Positions 9,656 to 23,200 of a DNA stretch of 64,000 bases are shown in pieces. Origin of the DNA: Bilabrum cf. latius (lineage: Eukaryota > Bigyra: Bicosoecida > Bigyra > Bicosoecida). The position numbers were made by a program, and so were the translations under genes. The first letter of the stretch is position 1; each line of letters begins with the position of its first letter. Below the pieces are notes generated by a model. It was not told the origin of the DNA. It was given only the letters and a program-made list of their open reading frames with translations, and searched no databases. The stretch is from assembly GCA_965178125.1 (NCBI GenBank), contig OZ237744.1, positions 744,001 to 808,000 of the forward strand, given 5' to 3'.

Positions 9656-12600
9656 ATGTAGATTTGTAGTGATCGTGGTGTTGTGTTTCGGCGCAGGAGG
9701 AGTTCAAGCCGAGCTTTGCTGTTCGGCACGTGTGGAAATCATGTCGAGCACGGTGGAGGATCGCGGGTGCTAGTAGCCGGTTTGCTGAAGCTTTGCCCGT
9801 CCCAAGGCACGCTGTAGGGATACGTAGATGCATTGCACTCGCTAGTAGGGTTGTCAACAGCTCTGCAGATCCGCCTACAAGTAGTCGTCACTGCTGCCCG
9901 TCTATCAAAGGTGCACAGAAGCACAAGAAAGACCTTGGAAGGTTATTTAACGGATGGAACTCAGTCTTGGGTCTTTCATGATGAAAGACGCAACCCACAT
10001 GGGATCGCACCCGCTGTGTCTGTATCGTGCAGCCTTGACCATTGTGCTGGTGGTGCTTCGTTCGAAGATCTCGCGATAGAGTTTTTGGCCCTGGCTTGCT
10101 CTCGCTTGCACTTGTCATCAGAAAGTGCGACAGAATTAACTGATTACCAGGAACTTCTTCTGGCTGCTGGCGATGCAGATCGGTAGAGGTTGCTCCGTGC
10201 GGCCGCGCTCGAGTTTTGCGGTGCCGCCTTGGCGGCCCAACAGACCGTGTGCGGACAACTGGCTGCCAAGGCTAGAATTAAGCCATACGTGCTGCACTGG
10301 CCAGCATCTGCTTGTAAAAATACAACAGTCGCTGCTGAAACGGGACCGAAGGCAGCCGGACCTACTGGTGCAGATTCAATGGCTACCCTCGCGCGAGCTA
10401 GGGATCGCCTGGACTTCGCATAGGGAGATCGCTACACAGAGCACATAGCCGCGGACACTGCGCGCAAAGCTGTGTCGGCGGGTCGACTCGTGCAGGGTGT
10501 GCTGCAGATTGCGACATTCGACCCGGCTGTCGGGACCGTGGATGTGCAGGAAGCGGCACTACCTGCCGCAGTTCGTGCCCAGCTGCAACAGACCGTCTCG
10601 CCACTGGCGGTCGTTTCAGGTAGGACGACCGGAAGGGTCAGCATTCGGGTGCATGGACGGATTATGCAGAATCGCGCCCTTCACGGCGACATGGTGTGCG
10701 TTCTCGTTTTGCAGCAGCAGCAGCAGCAGTAGCAGCAGCAGGGGCAGGGGGTGCCAATGCAGTCTGAACCTTAGAGGGCGACTGCTTCCGGTGGACTGAC
10801 CGGCATCGTCGTTGCGGTGCTGCAACCAGGAAGTCTAAGAGAGAGGTGCGTTGCAACTGTGTTGCCAGATGCCGACAGGCCTCAGACCGGACGGGTCGCC
10901 ACTGCATACCCGATGGACAGGCGGCTGCCACCCGTGCGCCTCAGCGTGCGGGACCGCAGCACCATCGAGGGCTAGAGGCTTGTGGTTGCAATCGATGGCT
11001 GGAAAGCGGACTCCGCGCTCCCAGACGGCCACGTGCTTGCATCGCTAGGTCCCGCCATGGATCGGGACACGGAGGTGCGGTGCATCATGTACAACAACGG
11101 CTTCGAGACTGCGCTGAGACCCTACCCCTAGGCAGCGTTGCGGTGCCTTCCAGTTTTGCCGTCCGGGGTGCGGTGGACGACGGAGCTGGAAGGAATTCGA
11201 CTGGCTGAAATGCCGGCCGTAACCGAAGCGCAAAGACCGTCTGGGCTGTTCGGCCTTCCCCCGATTCCATCTTGCTGCCGAAAGCCCGACGTTCTTGGTC
11301 GGGCGGACTTGCGGGCGCTGCCGTGCTGCTCCATTGACCCACCAGGCTGCAAGGACATTGACGATGCGCTGAGCGTGATGCGGCTAGAGAACGGTAATTT
11401 GAGCGTTGGCGTGCACATCGCAGACGTCACGCACTTTGTAAAGGAGGGCTCCCCGCTGGACGACGAGGCATTCTCCCGGGGTACCACAGTGTATCTCACC
11501 GACAGGAGGCTTGATATGCTTCCCCCGATGTTGTCAACCTACCTATGCTCCTTGCGGGCAAGGACTGACAGATTGGCGATGTCGACCATGTGGGAGCTAA
11601 GAGAAGTAGGGAAGCGCATCGGCCGAGGTTTGGACCACGCCGACGCGGACGACTCGAAGGGCGGTGATTCCTCTCACGATGCCATTCCGGATGGCCCAAT
11701 GTTTGAAATAGTCCCAGAGAGCACATGGTGTGGATTGAGCGTGATTCGTAGCACGCACGCGCTTACCTACGACCAAGCGCAGCGCCTGGCAGATTGTGCT
11801 GCACCCAACGACCCGGCTGGCAATCTCAGCGACAAGGACAGACGCCTCACTGGAATTAAGGGTGATGCATGGCAGAATCTTTCTTTTGTTGCCGAAGAGC
11901 ACGCCAGCAATGGCAAGCATTCTGACAGCGTAGCAGCCGCTGGTTTCGAATACCTTGACCCCGTGGAAGGTGGCGTCTGCGGGGCGCCCGTCCATCCTTC
12001 CGACTGGGAGGACCTGCGACCGCGGATGCAGCAGCTGGTGGACGTGTCTCGGTGGCTTCGTGCCCAGCGTGTCGCGCAAGGTGGCGTGTCATTGTCTGGT
12101 CAAGAGGTGCAGATTGATTTGGGTGACAACAAGCCCGGCGACACGACCGCAGACCCAGTTGGTCTCGAGCATGACGACCACTGCGAGATGCATGAAGTGG
12201 TCGCAGATCTCATGATATTCGCTAACGAGACCGTAGCTAGGGTTTTGTTTTCCCAGAGGCCGTATTCTGCTCTTCTGCGCTGGCATTTGCCTCCGACCAA
12301 GCAAGGTGTTTCGGATGTGGTTCAGCTCGCCAGAGCTGCTGGCTTGGATGACGAGGCTGTGGCGGGTCTGTCAATGCGTAGAATTCTCGGCATGGTGCGA
12401 TCCCGGATGCATGCAGAGTAGCGCCAGGATATGCTAGATCTCGTGTCTGATGTTGCAGCCCGAGCGATGCAGGAGGCCCAGTATGGATCCACTGGTGATG
12501 CCGTCCGGGAAAGCAAAGGGGCAAGCACTGTGGGGACCCTTGTCAAGCGAGCTGCCTCGATCCTGCCAAAGACCCTCAGAGCATCGTCGCAGTCTGCTTT

Positions 12601-14098
12601 GGAAACTAGGCCTCTTCCTGCTGGTAGCATTGATGTTGAATCAATGATGAGGCATTTCGGTTTAGGGCTGGATTTCTACACGCACTTCACCAGTCCCATC
12701 AGGAGGTATGCTGACGTAGTGGTCCATCGATAGCTGCGTGGCATTCTCTTTCGCACTGAAAGCGTGGTGGAGCCCAGAGGAGGCGGCTAGTTGACCGTTT
12801 CTGCTGTCTCTCCAACTACGGGTATGCTAAGTCACGCTGCAGGAGCAAAGCCAGCCGCGGCAGTCCCGAGGTCTCTAGCAATGGACATCCTTGGGGACAT
12901 GTCGGATAGCAGCGATTCAGACTCAGATTCAGACTCAGATTTGAACCACGCAGGTATTGCCGTGGCCCTAACACATACTGACGTGAAAGAGCCTTGCATG
13001 ACCACACACAAGAGCGGTGTCTCAGGCTCAGCAAGTGGCGCCGATGCGAATGAGAAGCCTCACACTATCGAAGGTAGCGACCGCCGGACGGATGAAGTAC
13101 TGTCCAGGCTGTGTGTGCACCTGAACGACAGAACCCGGCAAGCTAAGGAGGCTTCCAGGGATTGCGACGACTTGTTCTTGGCAATACTAGTCGGCCGTGC
13201 ACCAGAGCTGCATTCGGGCACCGCATCGAGAATCATGCAGCGAGGCATCGTAGTGTTTGTTCCAGAGCTCGCGCGGCGTGTCTATGTGCCGTTCGTTGAT
13301 GGCGATGGAACAGTAGTCTTGCCGAGGGCCTTGTCCTTGTCCTTCCACGACTCGGAGGGGGCTGTTGAGCCCAGCTCTGAGTATTCCGAATGCTTCAGTG
13401 GCGCGCTGGACCGCGACCATGCGCTCGTTCGTGTACCTGGTGCCACTATCCGCGAATCTGCAGATTGTCTTGAGATTCTAGATTCGATGGGACAAGAATC
13501 CTTCAGAGTAAAGTTACTGGATCCGGTGGCCGTGCTAGTTGCTAGTGATGTTGACAAGGTGAAGGCGCGCAGCCCCAGACTGATCGCTGCCCTAGCTGAC
13601 GGGCTGGATCGCGCAGCAGTAGCTGCTGCTCTGGGTCCACACGACGCGAGTCCCATTGAAGGCCAATCTGAGGTTGCCGAGACTGACGGCGTTCTGCGAT
13701 CCACGGGCATGCGAGCTAAGATTCCGACAGTTCGGGAGGCATTGTAGTGTGCATCCAGCAGTGTCAATCTGCCGGCTGGTGACCACCCAGGCTCATCAAA
13801 AAGTACAAGCCCAGCTCCGTTCCGATCACGCAGCAGAGCGGCGTTCGGCTGTTAGTTATCGAAGGTATTCAAGCGCCGTCCCATGGCTGGCATACAGTAC
13901 GTTGGTGCTGGGGCTGTAGCAACGGGCAGTGCTGATTCGGATACGGGTCTTGGTGGTGCACGAACACAGGCATCCGCTGCACAAGTGAGCACATCGCAGG
14001 CCTCGCGGATAGCTGAGGATTCGCTTCGTCGGCAAGCGAAGCTGAAAGCTGCGAAGCAAGAGAGTAAAGTTCAGAAACGCAAGCGGCAAGGGCGATGA
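9656..14098 (+). CDS. DIS3: DIS3/RRP44-family exosome 3'-5' exoribonuclease
   Basis: About 1,480 residues in one frame ending at TGA 14096-14098. The N-terminal part resembles a PIN region (WVFHDERRN at about 9967-9993) but the acidic PIN residues are not obvious. Two cold-shock-like regions follow. The RNB domain carries [14 protein letters not shown], with catalytic aspartates intact from residue 567, plus [27 protein letters not shown] and [19 protein letters not shown]. In-frame TAGs at 10973 (IEG-Q-RLVVAID), 11129 (YP-Q-AALRCLP) and 12731 (VVHR-Q-L) fall on Gln positions shared with RRP44 homologues. TAG 10730 lies within a CAG-encoded polyGln run. A Ser-Asp repeat (about 12905-12945) interrupts the region after the RNB core, and the C-terminus is basic. 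The start is uncertain: 9656 is the first ATG of the frame, and an upstream exon may exist. Confidence 0.9.
10712..10743 (+). repeat. CAG trinucleotide run interrupted by one TAG, encoding polyglutamine in DIS3
   Basis: Six CAG codons, one TAG (10730-10732), then further CAG codons, all in the DIS3 frame. A single C-to-T change turns CAG into TAG. Its retention inside the tract of an otherwise intact gene shows that TAG is tolerated as Gln. Confidence 0.9.
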
Positions 14099-14251
14099 AG
14101 ACCTTCATTGATTTTGGTTGTTGCTATCTTGTCACGACACTGTCAGCAAATGGTTTCAGTCAGTTTAATTTGTTGCCCGTATCGAGCTTCATGAATCAAT
14201 ACACCTGCCCCACGAAAATTCCAGATCAGTCTGCGATCCCCAGATATTGCA
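14099..14251. other. Convergent 3' spacer, DIS3 / VPS13
   Basis: These 153 bp separate the two facing stop codons. They are AT-richer than the flanking coding DNA and must contain both 3' UTRs. No other element is recognisable. Confidence 0.4.
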
Positions 14252-17200
14252 TCACACTGGAAGCAGATAGTCCAAACCGAGCATCGCATCGCATGCGGCC
14301 CGCAGGCGCACATACTGCCGCCGAGGCATCGCTGCTGTGTGCTCGGTTGCTTGCAGCACTGCTTCTACACCTAGAGCCCGGAGCAAACCACGCACACACT
14401 CCCCGGCTGCCTGCATGACTGCTCGTCGTCCTGCTTTCCGGATACGGTCCGTGTTTCCGATCGTGCCGCTCTGAGCAGCTTGCGATAGCGCACGCTCCAC
14501 GGTTCGTCGCAACGGAAGCACCCTCGGACGGTCACCGTCGATCCACCCAGCCGGCAAGCAATCCCAGAGGGCTGACAGCTGCGCGAACGTGCGGCAAAGC
14601 ACGGCCATTCGCCGTTGCAGCCTCGGGTCGACCGAGGGGTCCCTCTCGGGGTCGCAAACCACCAAAAAGCACATCCACACGCCTCTGAGCAAGTCACCTG
14701 CTGATAGTTCCAATGTTCTATCGCTTGAAGATCGCCCAGAATCGTCCGGGGCGAGAAGGGAGCGCCTCGCTCCCGGAGAGGCTGACGGACCCCCATTGAT
14801 ACTGACAGGAGTGGGATAATTCGCATACATGGAAGGTGTAGCCGGGCTACCATCCATGGCAATAGACAGCCGCTGCTGCAAACTAGATGCAGGCGATTCC
14901 GCGGCACCCTTACCACGGTCAGCACTAGCCGGTGCTCGTGGAAGCCCAGCCGCTGAGCGGACGTCAGTGTTGTACATATCGATCGGGGGAGCAGCAAGCC
15001 GGTCCACTTGCGGATGCAACACTAGCAGACCGCCCACCCACGCAGCTACCGGAGTCTGCGGCGGTACCGGCTCCTCTTCCTAGCCGATGCGCCTGATAGC
15101 AAAGAGGTTCGCGTCAACCACGCGAAGGACGCGGGTGAGTCGCATTTGAGCCACAGATAGCGGAGATAGTGGCGGCCTCGGGGCACGCAGCTAGGATCGC
15201 AGGAACGCAAGTCGACTCGCGATCCGCGCAGACTGGGAAGTCCTTGCACCTGCGGACCGCAGCACTCGCTGCATTGCAATGTAGTCTGCGGCCATAGCTT
15301 GCGGATGGGTGCTCGACGCCACCGAGAAGCCCGGTGCGTCGGGAATCTCGGAGAAGCGGTCGAGGTGCCTCAGCACATTCGTTTCTCGAGTCGCGGTACC
15401 AAGGGGCCAAGGAAGGCCGGGGGGCAGTTCCACATACCCCTTACGTACTGCGCCAAATCCGTTCGAAGGGTTTCTTCCCGCGTCCTGGATGCTGCTGCCA
15501 TCGCTACCAGCGGAGCCGCCCTGGTCCCCGAGGACGTCCATGAACGCGCTTTCGTCCATCCGTTGCATGGTCCTAGCGGCATCACCGCCACTAGCTCGAT
15601 TAAGAGCGCGTCTAGCCAGAGTAGCAGCGATATCGGACTTGCACAACACGCACCAGCCCGACTTGCTCCGCGGCATGGTCAGCGTCAGCACTGCTCTGTC
15701 CTCGGAGGCATCGATCAGCTTTTCTCCTGCTTCATCCCTCAGCTTCGCCTGCCATGTTACACTCGAATCAACAGTGGCTGCAGATCTCCCAGTGCCGCAG
15801 CAATAGGCGTCTCTCTCTCCCTCGACTACCTCGCCTTGGCCAGAGGCGTAGTGACTCTCGCGAATCTCGTAGGTTCGCATCACTGAGTTACTTGAAGAGT
15901 GCAGGATCCTGGCGCGCTTGTTTGTGATCAAGAGAACAAAGGGCGCAGACACGTCCCGGAAATCCTCATACTTGTACTGAAATCGCTGCGAGGGCTTTGC
16001 GCTAAACCAATCCGAAGCAGCTGCATGCATGGCCTCTCCTAAACCAGCGGCAGCCTGGCCACTCATGCCCATGCGACCCTCGCCCCTCGCAATTCGGATA
16101 GCCTCACTCGCTGCCTCAGAATCTAGGGAAAGTTGCTTTGCACCAGCACCAGCCGCTGTAGCCTCTGCATCACCAGAAGCTGAAGCGGCTCTACTCGCTG
16201 CAGCGGCCGTTCTACCTTTGCCGCCTTCCGACTCCCCAGCCTAAGCCATCCACGGCCGCAATGCCGGTGTTGGACCTGTCGAGCCAACTGGAATACCATC
16301 GGAGTCCCTGCCAGCTGTAGGCGACCCAGAGCCTTGATTTTCTTCGGCTGACAGGAGGGCATCTTCCATCGCGGCTCGAAGAGTCTCTGAGCGCCAGGCA
16401 TGATCCCAGTGCCGGAGAGACTCCTCGTTCCAGCCGGGCCACCTCGCCTGCATTGACCTGGTGTCTGTACGACCATGCTCTGAAGAGGATTCTGCCGCAG
16501 ATTGGGCCCCAGCTGCCTTTTGGTAGACGCTGATAAGCTCGGCGATTGCTCGAGGAGACTGTCTCTCAACGCCGGAATCGTCAAAATGGCGAGCATCCAC
16601 GACGTAACAGTGGTACACGTACGACTCCCCAAGCGCAACTCCTTGCGACTTAAGAATCCGTAGCCTGGCCCCTCCATCTGCTTCGCGCCAGGAGAATGGC
16701 AAGATCATGCCGGAGGGCCCAACGTACCTCGGGGGGCGTTGCCGCAGCTCCATTTCCTCTGGGGTTCCGATCGTGGAGGCGGTACCAGATAGCATCAATG
16801 AAGTGCCAGCTAGCGCACCGCCAATTGACTTGACAGCCGCCCCTGTGATCCCCAACAGGATACCAACCGGCACCCACGCAGCACCGTGCTTCCTTGAGTA
16901 TCGATACGGCGTCAGTACAATCCCGGTCACACCATGGACAAGGCCATGCACGACAACGTAGCCGCCTTGCCTTACACCTTCCACTACGTGTCGTGGTGGA
17001 GCCTCGTCCGGAGGAGGCATCTAGTCCGGGTCCAGTGCCATCACACCCCTGCCAACCACGCCTGTTACCATGCCGGCCGCTCGGAAGGCAGAGCCAACCG
17101 CGTTCCGAATCAATTTTGAGAATCCCCCAGCGATGCTTGCCCCGGCAGCCGATACAGCTGAGGCTGATGCGCCTACCTTCCTGCCAACCCCACCGATCGT

Positions 17201-20200
17201 GCCTCCCGATGTTGGTACAACCACGGTACCGCTGTCATCTGCCGCGTTCATGCCCACTGCATGCTCCTCCTCAAAGTCATCATCGTTTTCAGCATCCAAG
17301 TTCTGCTTGCCACGAGATGAAGCAAAGCCCGCTGCTGGCTGTTCCAAGAGGTCGACCAGGTCAGTTTTAACTCGGTTGAGGAGTCCCAAGGGGTTTCCCA
17401 GCAGCTCCAGTCTGCCAAGCGATTGAAGCGCTAGGCCAGTTAGAGCAGACTAGATGTTGTCAAGGTAGTGGCTACCAATCGTGCTCTGCACAAGGCTTCC
17501 TGGCTAGAACTCGTTTCGCATCGCAAACGCAGGCAGCACGATCTCGGCACCGTCCACATTCGCAAAAAGGTTTGCAAAGAAGGAGATAACGGGCGCAAGC
17601 CCTCGCATGGACGCAGACGAGCCCACCCAACCCTCGAGCAGTTCTGTGTCAAGATTCACAGCAATGCTCAGCTGCAGAGACACCTCTCTGAGGGACAGAC
17701 TCTGGAAGAACACTCTAGAGTCCGAACCTCCCGTTGCACGGACGGCGTCCTCCAATTTCTGCATAATTGTACTTGCGTTAGCCACACCAGTGCTCTAGGC
17801 ACCGCCGGGTAAATGCCCTAAGTTGGGCACGATTCGCAGCCTCTCTGCCTCTTCGCGCTTCGCGCCAGGTGCAAGCTCACTCTGTAGCGATTCCAGATCA
17901 GGCTCAGAGCCATTGGCTGCTGCTCCCGACGCCGTTCCAAGATGACCGCTGCCTATCGTGGACCCACGAAGCCTCGGCCTTGGGCCACCCGGCGTTCGAC
18001 TTGACTGTTTCCACAAACGAATCAGCAGGCTGTCAAAGCTAGCAGGCGCCTATGATGGCTCCCAACGGTGCAGATGAGCCGGAACTTCGGTACCGTCTCC
18101 AGCTGACGAAGCAGCGCTGAGATCGAAGCCCTCAAGCAGGAATTTTGAGAGGCCTCTGATGAGCGAGTCGTCTATCTTCAGCGACAGGGGCAACAGGCTC
18201 AACTATCCGTCATCCAGATACAGGTCGACACCTGTCCGTAGTCGTCTCACAAAGGCGGCAGCGAGGAACGGGATCCGCTTCGCCGCTCTGAGCTCATCCT
18301 CAGGATTGCTGTCGCTGCCAGCGCCTGAAGCCGCACTCGTTGCAGCCAGCGCAGTCGCGCCGTTCATCAGGTGCTCCGCAGACCCCGCTAGCTGGAAAAG
18401 ATCACGCATGCGAAACAGGGACTAGTTTGCGAATGCGTCCGCTGAACCTGTAGTCTGTCTGCCAATCACGACAGGATGCCTTGCATTCGGCAGCTGATTG
18501 TCCAGCTGCAAGTCCTGCAGTGTCACACCTGCCGCAATCCTACCGTCGAAGAAAGTAGATGCCTGCACTCTCAGATTCATCAGAGACAGGAGCAGCAGCT
18601 CGCGGGGCATGTGATCAAGAATGCTGATCTATATGCCAGGGAATCGAATATCTGTGCTTCGTGAACGACCAACTTGCTAACATGCCCAGATAGGTACCCA
18701 CCTTGCCTGTATACGTGCGCGAACAGTAGGAAGCTGCTGCGCTGCACGTCGAGCACTGCGCCTGTTTGAGCTCGCTCGACCATACTGCTGCCTCTGGGGA
18801 GATCCAGTCGCCGACTCCATCACATCGTCGTATCTGTCACCTTGCAGCGAGGTGACGAACCTTGAGATAGTTTCCCCGGGTGCAAGAGATATCCATCTGT
18901 CAACGATCTCGCCCTGTGAGGGCACGGGAATGGAGGCCCGCACCGCAATTTCGGGATCTCTCATCGAGATTCTATCATCTAGAAGCTTGCGGCTGTCTTC
19001 AAGTCCGCCTTGCTCTCCCAAAAAGTACACTGCAGGCATGGATGACGCCAGACCACCCTTCATGCCGTCATCAGCCTCGCCCCAGCTCCCCAACAGACCC
19101 ATCCCATCCACTGCATGCTCTCTATTCTAGATAACAGCGTTCTCGCTCAGGTGCGTGGAGGAAGACCCATGCCCTTGGCTCGGTGCCCTAGCGAAGAAAC
19201 GAACTGACAGGAACGACTCTTTGCGCGCACGCCTAGCTTGCTAATCTCCTTGGAATGCACCAGCGCTGAAGACTGCAGCTGGCGGCATCATCCCACCTGC
19301 CGGCAGTTGCTGCGATTCCATTGACTTGGATACTATCTGCGGAAGTGGCGGTCGTGGGACAGGCGGAGGAATGCGGTCATTAAACCGGAGGCAGCTGTTC
19401 GTACGGGCCTCTCGGCTGCCACCAGACCCGGGGCTGGGAGCGCTCGTGGAAGAAACGACAGCCCCAGCAACTCCATTACGGACGATCTACCTGGAATGCA
19501 AGTAAACCGTGTCTCTCGGCACATCAAGCTCTGCTTGTCCCTTGCTATCGGTCCCGCCAGGCACAATACCGTCAGCGCAGAGCTCCAAGGCAGAAGCGAT
19601 CGCATCAGGAACAGGAGAAAACCTAAGCTTGAGCCCGCTTCCGAACTCTCCGAGGACCTTTTCCTGCAGAAGAGCATCCCGCACTGTGCGAATCACCAGG
19701 CGCTAAGCCGCCTCGAATGGCATGCCTGCAAGATCCTCGCCATTTACATGAGTAACGACAAGGCCTGCTGTAATGCCAGCTAGAAGCACCTTAGACTAGC
19801 CACTCAGGCAAGATAGCAGCTGATCTGCCTTAACCTGCTTGACGCAAAGATTATAGTGCAGTTGCTTCGCACTACTCTCATGGCTGTCCGCGGCTGCAGC
19901 CGCAATCTATTCCAACGGGTCGGATGTCGGGCCGCCCTCGCCAGCTCCAGATGCGGCACCAAAGGCAATTGCAGCTTTATGCTGCTTCTGAATGGCCATT
20001 CGAGCAGCTATTTCCTCTGGAGTCTCCACTGCAGCGGCGAACTGCAACCCGATCGCGCGGAGCATATCGAGATCGCCGCCATACCCAACTAGTCCACGCG
20101 CTCGCATGGCCGCTTGCGTGGCATTAAACTGCACATCCCACGGCCGCTCAATGCTTGATACAGAGTCCATACCTCCGTGGCTATCCACATGCTCACTGGT

Positions 20201-23200
20201 ACCCAGGAGCACAGTGCCTCGTGGAGTAGCGTGGCGACTTTGTGGCTAGTGACCCTCTACGGTGCCCACTAACCGGAAGGAGGCGTCGAACCCAATCGTC
20301 GCTACATGAGAACGACGTTTGGTCTGACCAGAGGCTACAATGGCGTAGGTACGCTAGGAGCCAAGCGCACTTGCCAGCTGCATTGAGGCTCTTGCAATCC
20401 GTCTTTGCCTGCTTTCCTCTTCTGGAGTCATGCTGACGGCTCCGGACTTCAACGAGCTCAGTGCTGCTGTGCTTTCTTGGAGCTTGCCAAGTGCTACGTC
20501 ACCGGCTCTGCGTGACAGTGAGGTAAGCCCTTGCGTGTCGACGACTCGGACTTCCAACTAATGTCCGACCACCCTCCATTTCTCTTTGCTCAGCCGGATT
20601 TCGACGTCTTCTGGGGCTTCTTCCCGTTCTGCTTGCTGGTCAGTTTTCGTTGTCGCAGCAGTGCCATTGGAGTTATCCGTAGTTCCAAGGGCAGCCTCTT
20701 CGCCGTATCGGTGCCTGCGCGCAGCCTCAAGTGAGCGCCTCTCGGCAATTGCGTCTGCCTTTGCCTCATTGCTGACCACGGATTGCTCGCTGACGTTGTT
20801 ACCGAGCACACCAATCTCCATGTCTGCCCCATCGCCTATGGTTGTCATTCGCACAGTCATGTCATCATTACCAACAGCCGAATCGTTTGATGGATCCAGA
20901 ACGGGTTTTGTGGCTTGACGCACGATGCGACGAGCAAGTGGCGACAGCAGCACCATAGGGTGCCATGCAGGAAGCAGCAGCAACGAAGACACGCCAGAGA
21001 TGCCAGACGCAAGTTCATTGGCAGCTAGCTGGAGCTGATGGAGCGTTTGCATCGCGTTGCCTTGCACGATGGATCGAGGTCCTGATCCACCACTGCTGCG
21101 GAACATGCCACCAGGGCCAGTCAGAGCTCGCTAAAACTTCAGGGCTTCAAGGAGCTTGCGAGCTAGCTCAGGCGTGACGCGTGCTGCAGCAAGCGTAGTA
21201 GCCGCTGCCGACGCTCCACCTGCCTGTAGCTAGGCCACTGGTCGCTGAAGTTGCTGCGCAGCACGCTAGGCCCCTCCGTAGCCCATCTCCGGATCAGCTT
21301 CGAAATCCTCGTCGGGCGGAGTCACTACCGCGTCTCCATTGTTGCCCTCTTTGCGCCTCGATACACCTGACTCAGAGGACCAACTGGAGGCAGAGGACTT
21401 CGTGTCCGCACTTCCAGACGAGTTCGAATGTCTACGAATACGAACGCTACCTTTTGCGACTCTAGACTGTGTAGCGAGCGCCAGGCTGACGCTCTGCCCG
21501 GCTTCTGCTCCCAGACTCCACGTTGGCAACAACTGCAGGCGAGAGAGCAGCGAGGAGGCAAGCGCCCCCTCTTCTGCAGACATGGTTGGGACGTCCCAGT
21601 CGTCAAAAATCCCAAGCTGTGAGATGCAGCGAGAGAGAAAGGTGCTTGCATGAGGCCCAAGTCGGCTGTGGGGAAGTCCCATCTCCCGAGCAGCGGATGC
21701 TTGAATGCCGCCCAGGGCCATCTCAAGCGATGCGTTCAGCTTTGTGGTAATACTGGCCGGTATGACGATACGATTTGCCTCTTCAAGAGCAATTCGCTCT
21801 CCTAACCGCCTGCACAAGCACTCCGTCTCGATGCGAGCTCTTCTCAAAACCCTACGAGCATGCTCAGCGGAGGCCGCTGCAACGTCGGCTGTTCGTAGGA
21901 TACGTAGCCGCACCGAACCCCGAGCCTTCAGCGCACTATCAGGCACCTCAGCGATTGGAAACCACCCATCAACAACAGAGTCCTTGGGAAGCTGCCACAG
22001 CGGCACTCGAATACTCCCCAGAATATCGTTGGAGCTTCCAGTGTCGTAGTCAAACACAGTCACGGACAGCCTAATCGCACCTCCAGGTAGAGACTCGTCT
22101 ACATTGCGTCGCAATTCTTCAGATCTAGAATTTGTACTCCCAAAGCGAGCCCGCATCGATCGCTGCTCGTCTTGCAGCGCGTGGCCTAGCTCGAATGTGA
22201 AACTTTCGCCCCACACAGGATCGAGGGTTTCAGGCACACGGCGCGTGTACAACGGCCTTGGATTAAGGCCATGTGTCAGCTCGACTCGGCAGAATGGATC
22301 GGAGAATTCGTCGCCTGCTGTGTCACCGTCACCGGCTGGCAGCCCAATCGCGCTAACAACCTGCACCCACAGGGTTTCAGGGAGCGAAACCGCTGCTTGA
22401 CTGTTGGCGGACCCGCGTGAACCGTCACCTTGTAACGCGCCACCATTTCTGGATGAGGACTAAGACTTTGACCCTCCTGAAGAGCTAGACTACCCTGGTT
22501 GGTTGCCTACGGCCCCAATCCTGCCCTTGGAAGCTGTTCGGTCTCGCAAAACTTCCAACAGGCGGTGCTATTGCTGCTTGAGCTCTTGATCCAGGCGAAT
22601 AGCCAATGCCACATGCACCTTGCACTCCTAAAGTCTCTCTTTCAGGTATGCGATGCGCTGGTCCGGCTCATTCGGCACGTCTGTAACTCTGATTATCTTT
22701 GTTGGACCCGTGGAAGCGTCGGCTTCGACAGACACAAATAAACGGCGCGTCCCAGCCGCACCGAATGCACCGGGCACCACCTAATGCGACGCCTGTCCCG
22801 TCATCGAGGTGCCACCCATACCTGCACGAGAGCCAACGTATACTGGGCGGATTGGCGTACCTACTGCATTGCAATGCAGTCGGGCAGTACCATCTTCGCT
22901 ACACCACATTCCCCAGTGACCAGAACCGCCATAAGAGGCCTTTCTATATAACGCAGATGGCGCTCTGTCTCGAATACCATCCTCTGCCGTGCCGGCCTCC
23001 ACCCCGCTGCGGATATCCCGCGACAGCGTGTCAAGCGAGTACTCATCTACCAACCCGGAGCCAGAAGCCACGCGAGGCCAGCGATGCACGCCGCCTTCAT
23101 CTCCAGTCAAGGCACACAATCGCAGCACAGTGGCCGCCGATTGCAAACGATTCTTCGAAATTTCTGTACCAATGAGCCCATCTGCCCAGTACAGGAGTCC

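Noticed and set aside
9448-9667. An upstream coding exon of DIS3
   Set aside because: The frame from ATG 9448 is open for about 70 codons, but no donor and acceptor pair joins it in phase to the DIS3 frame.
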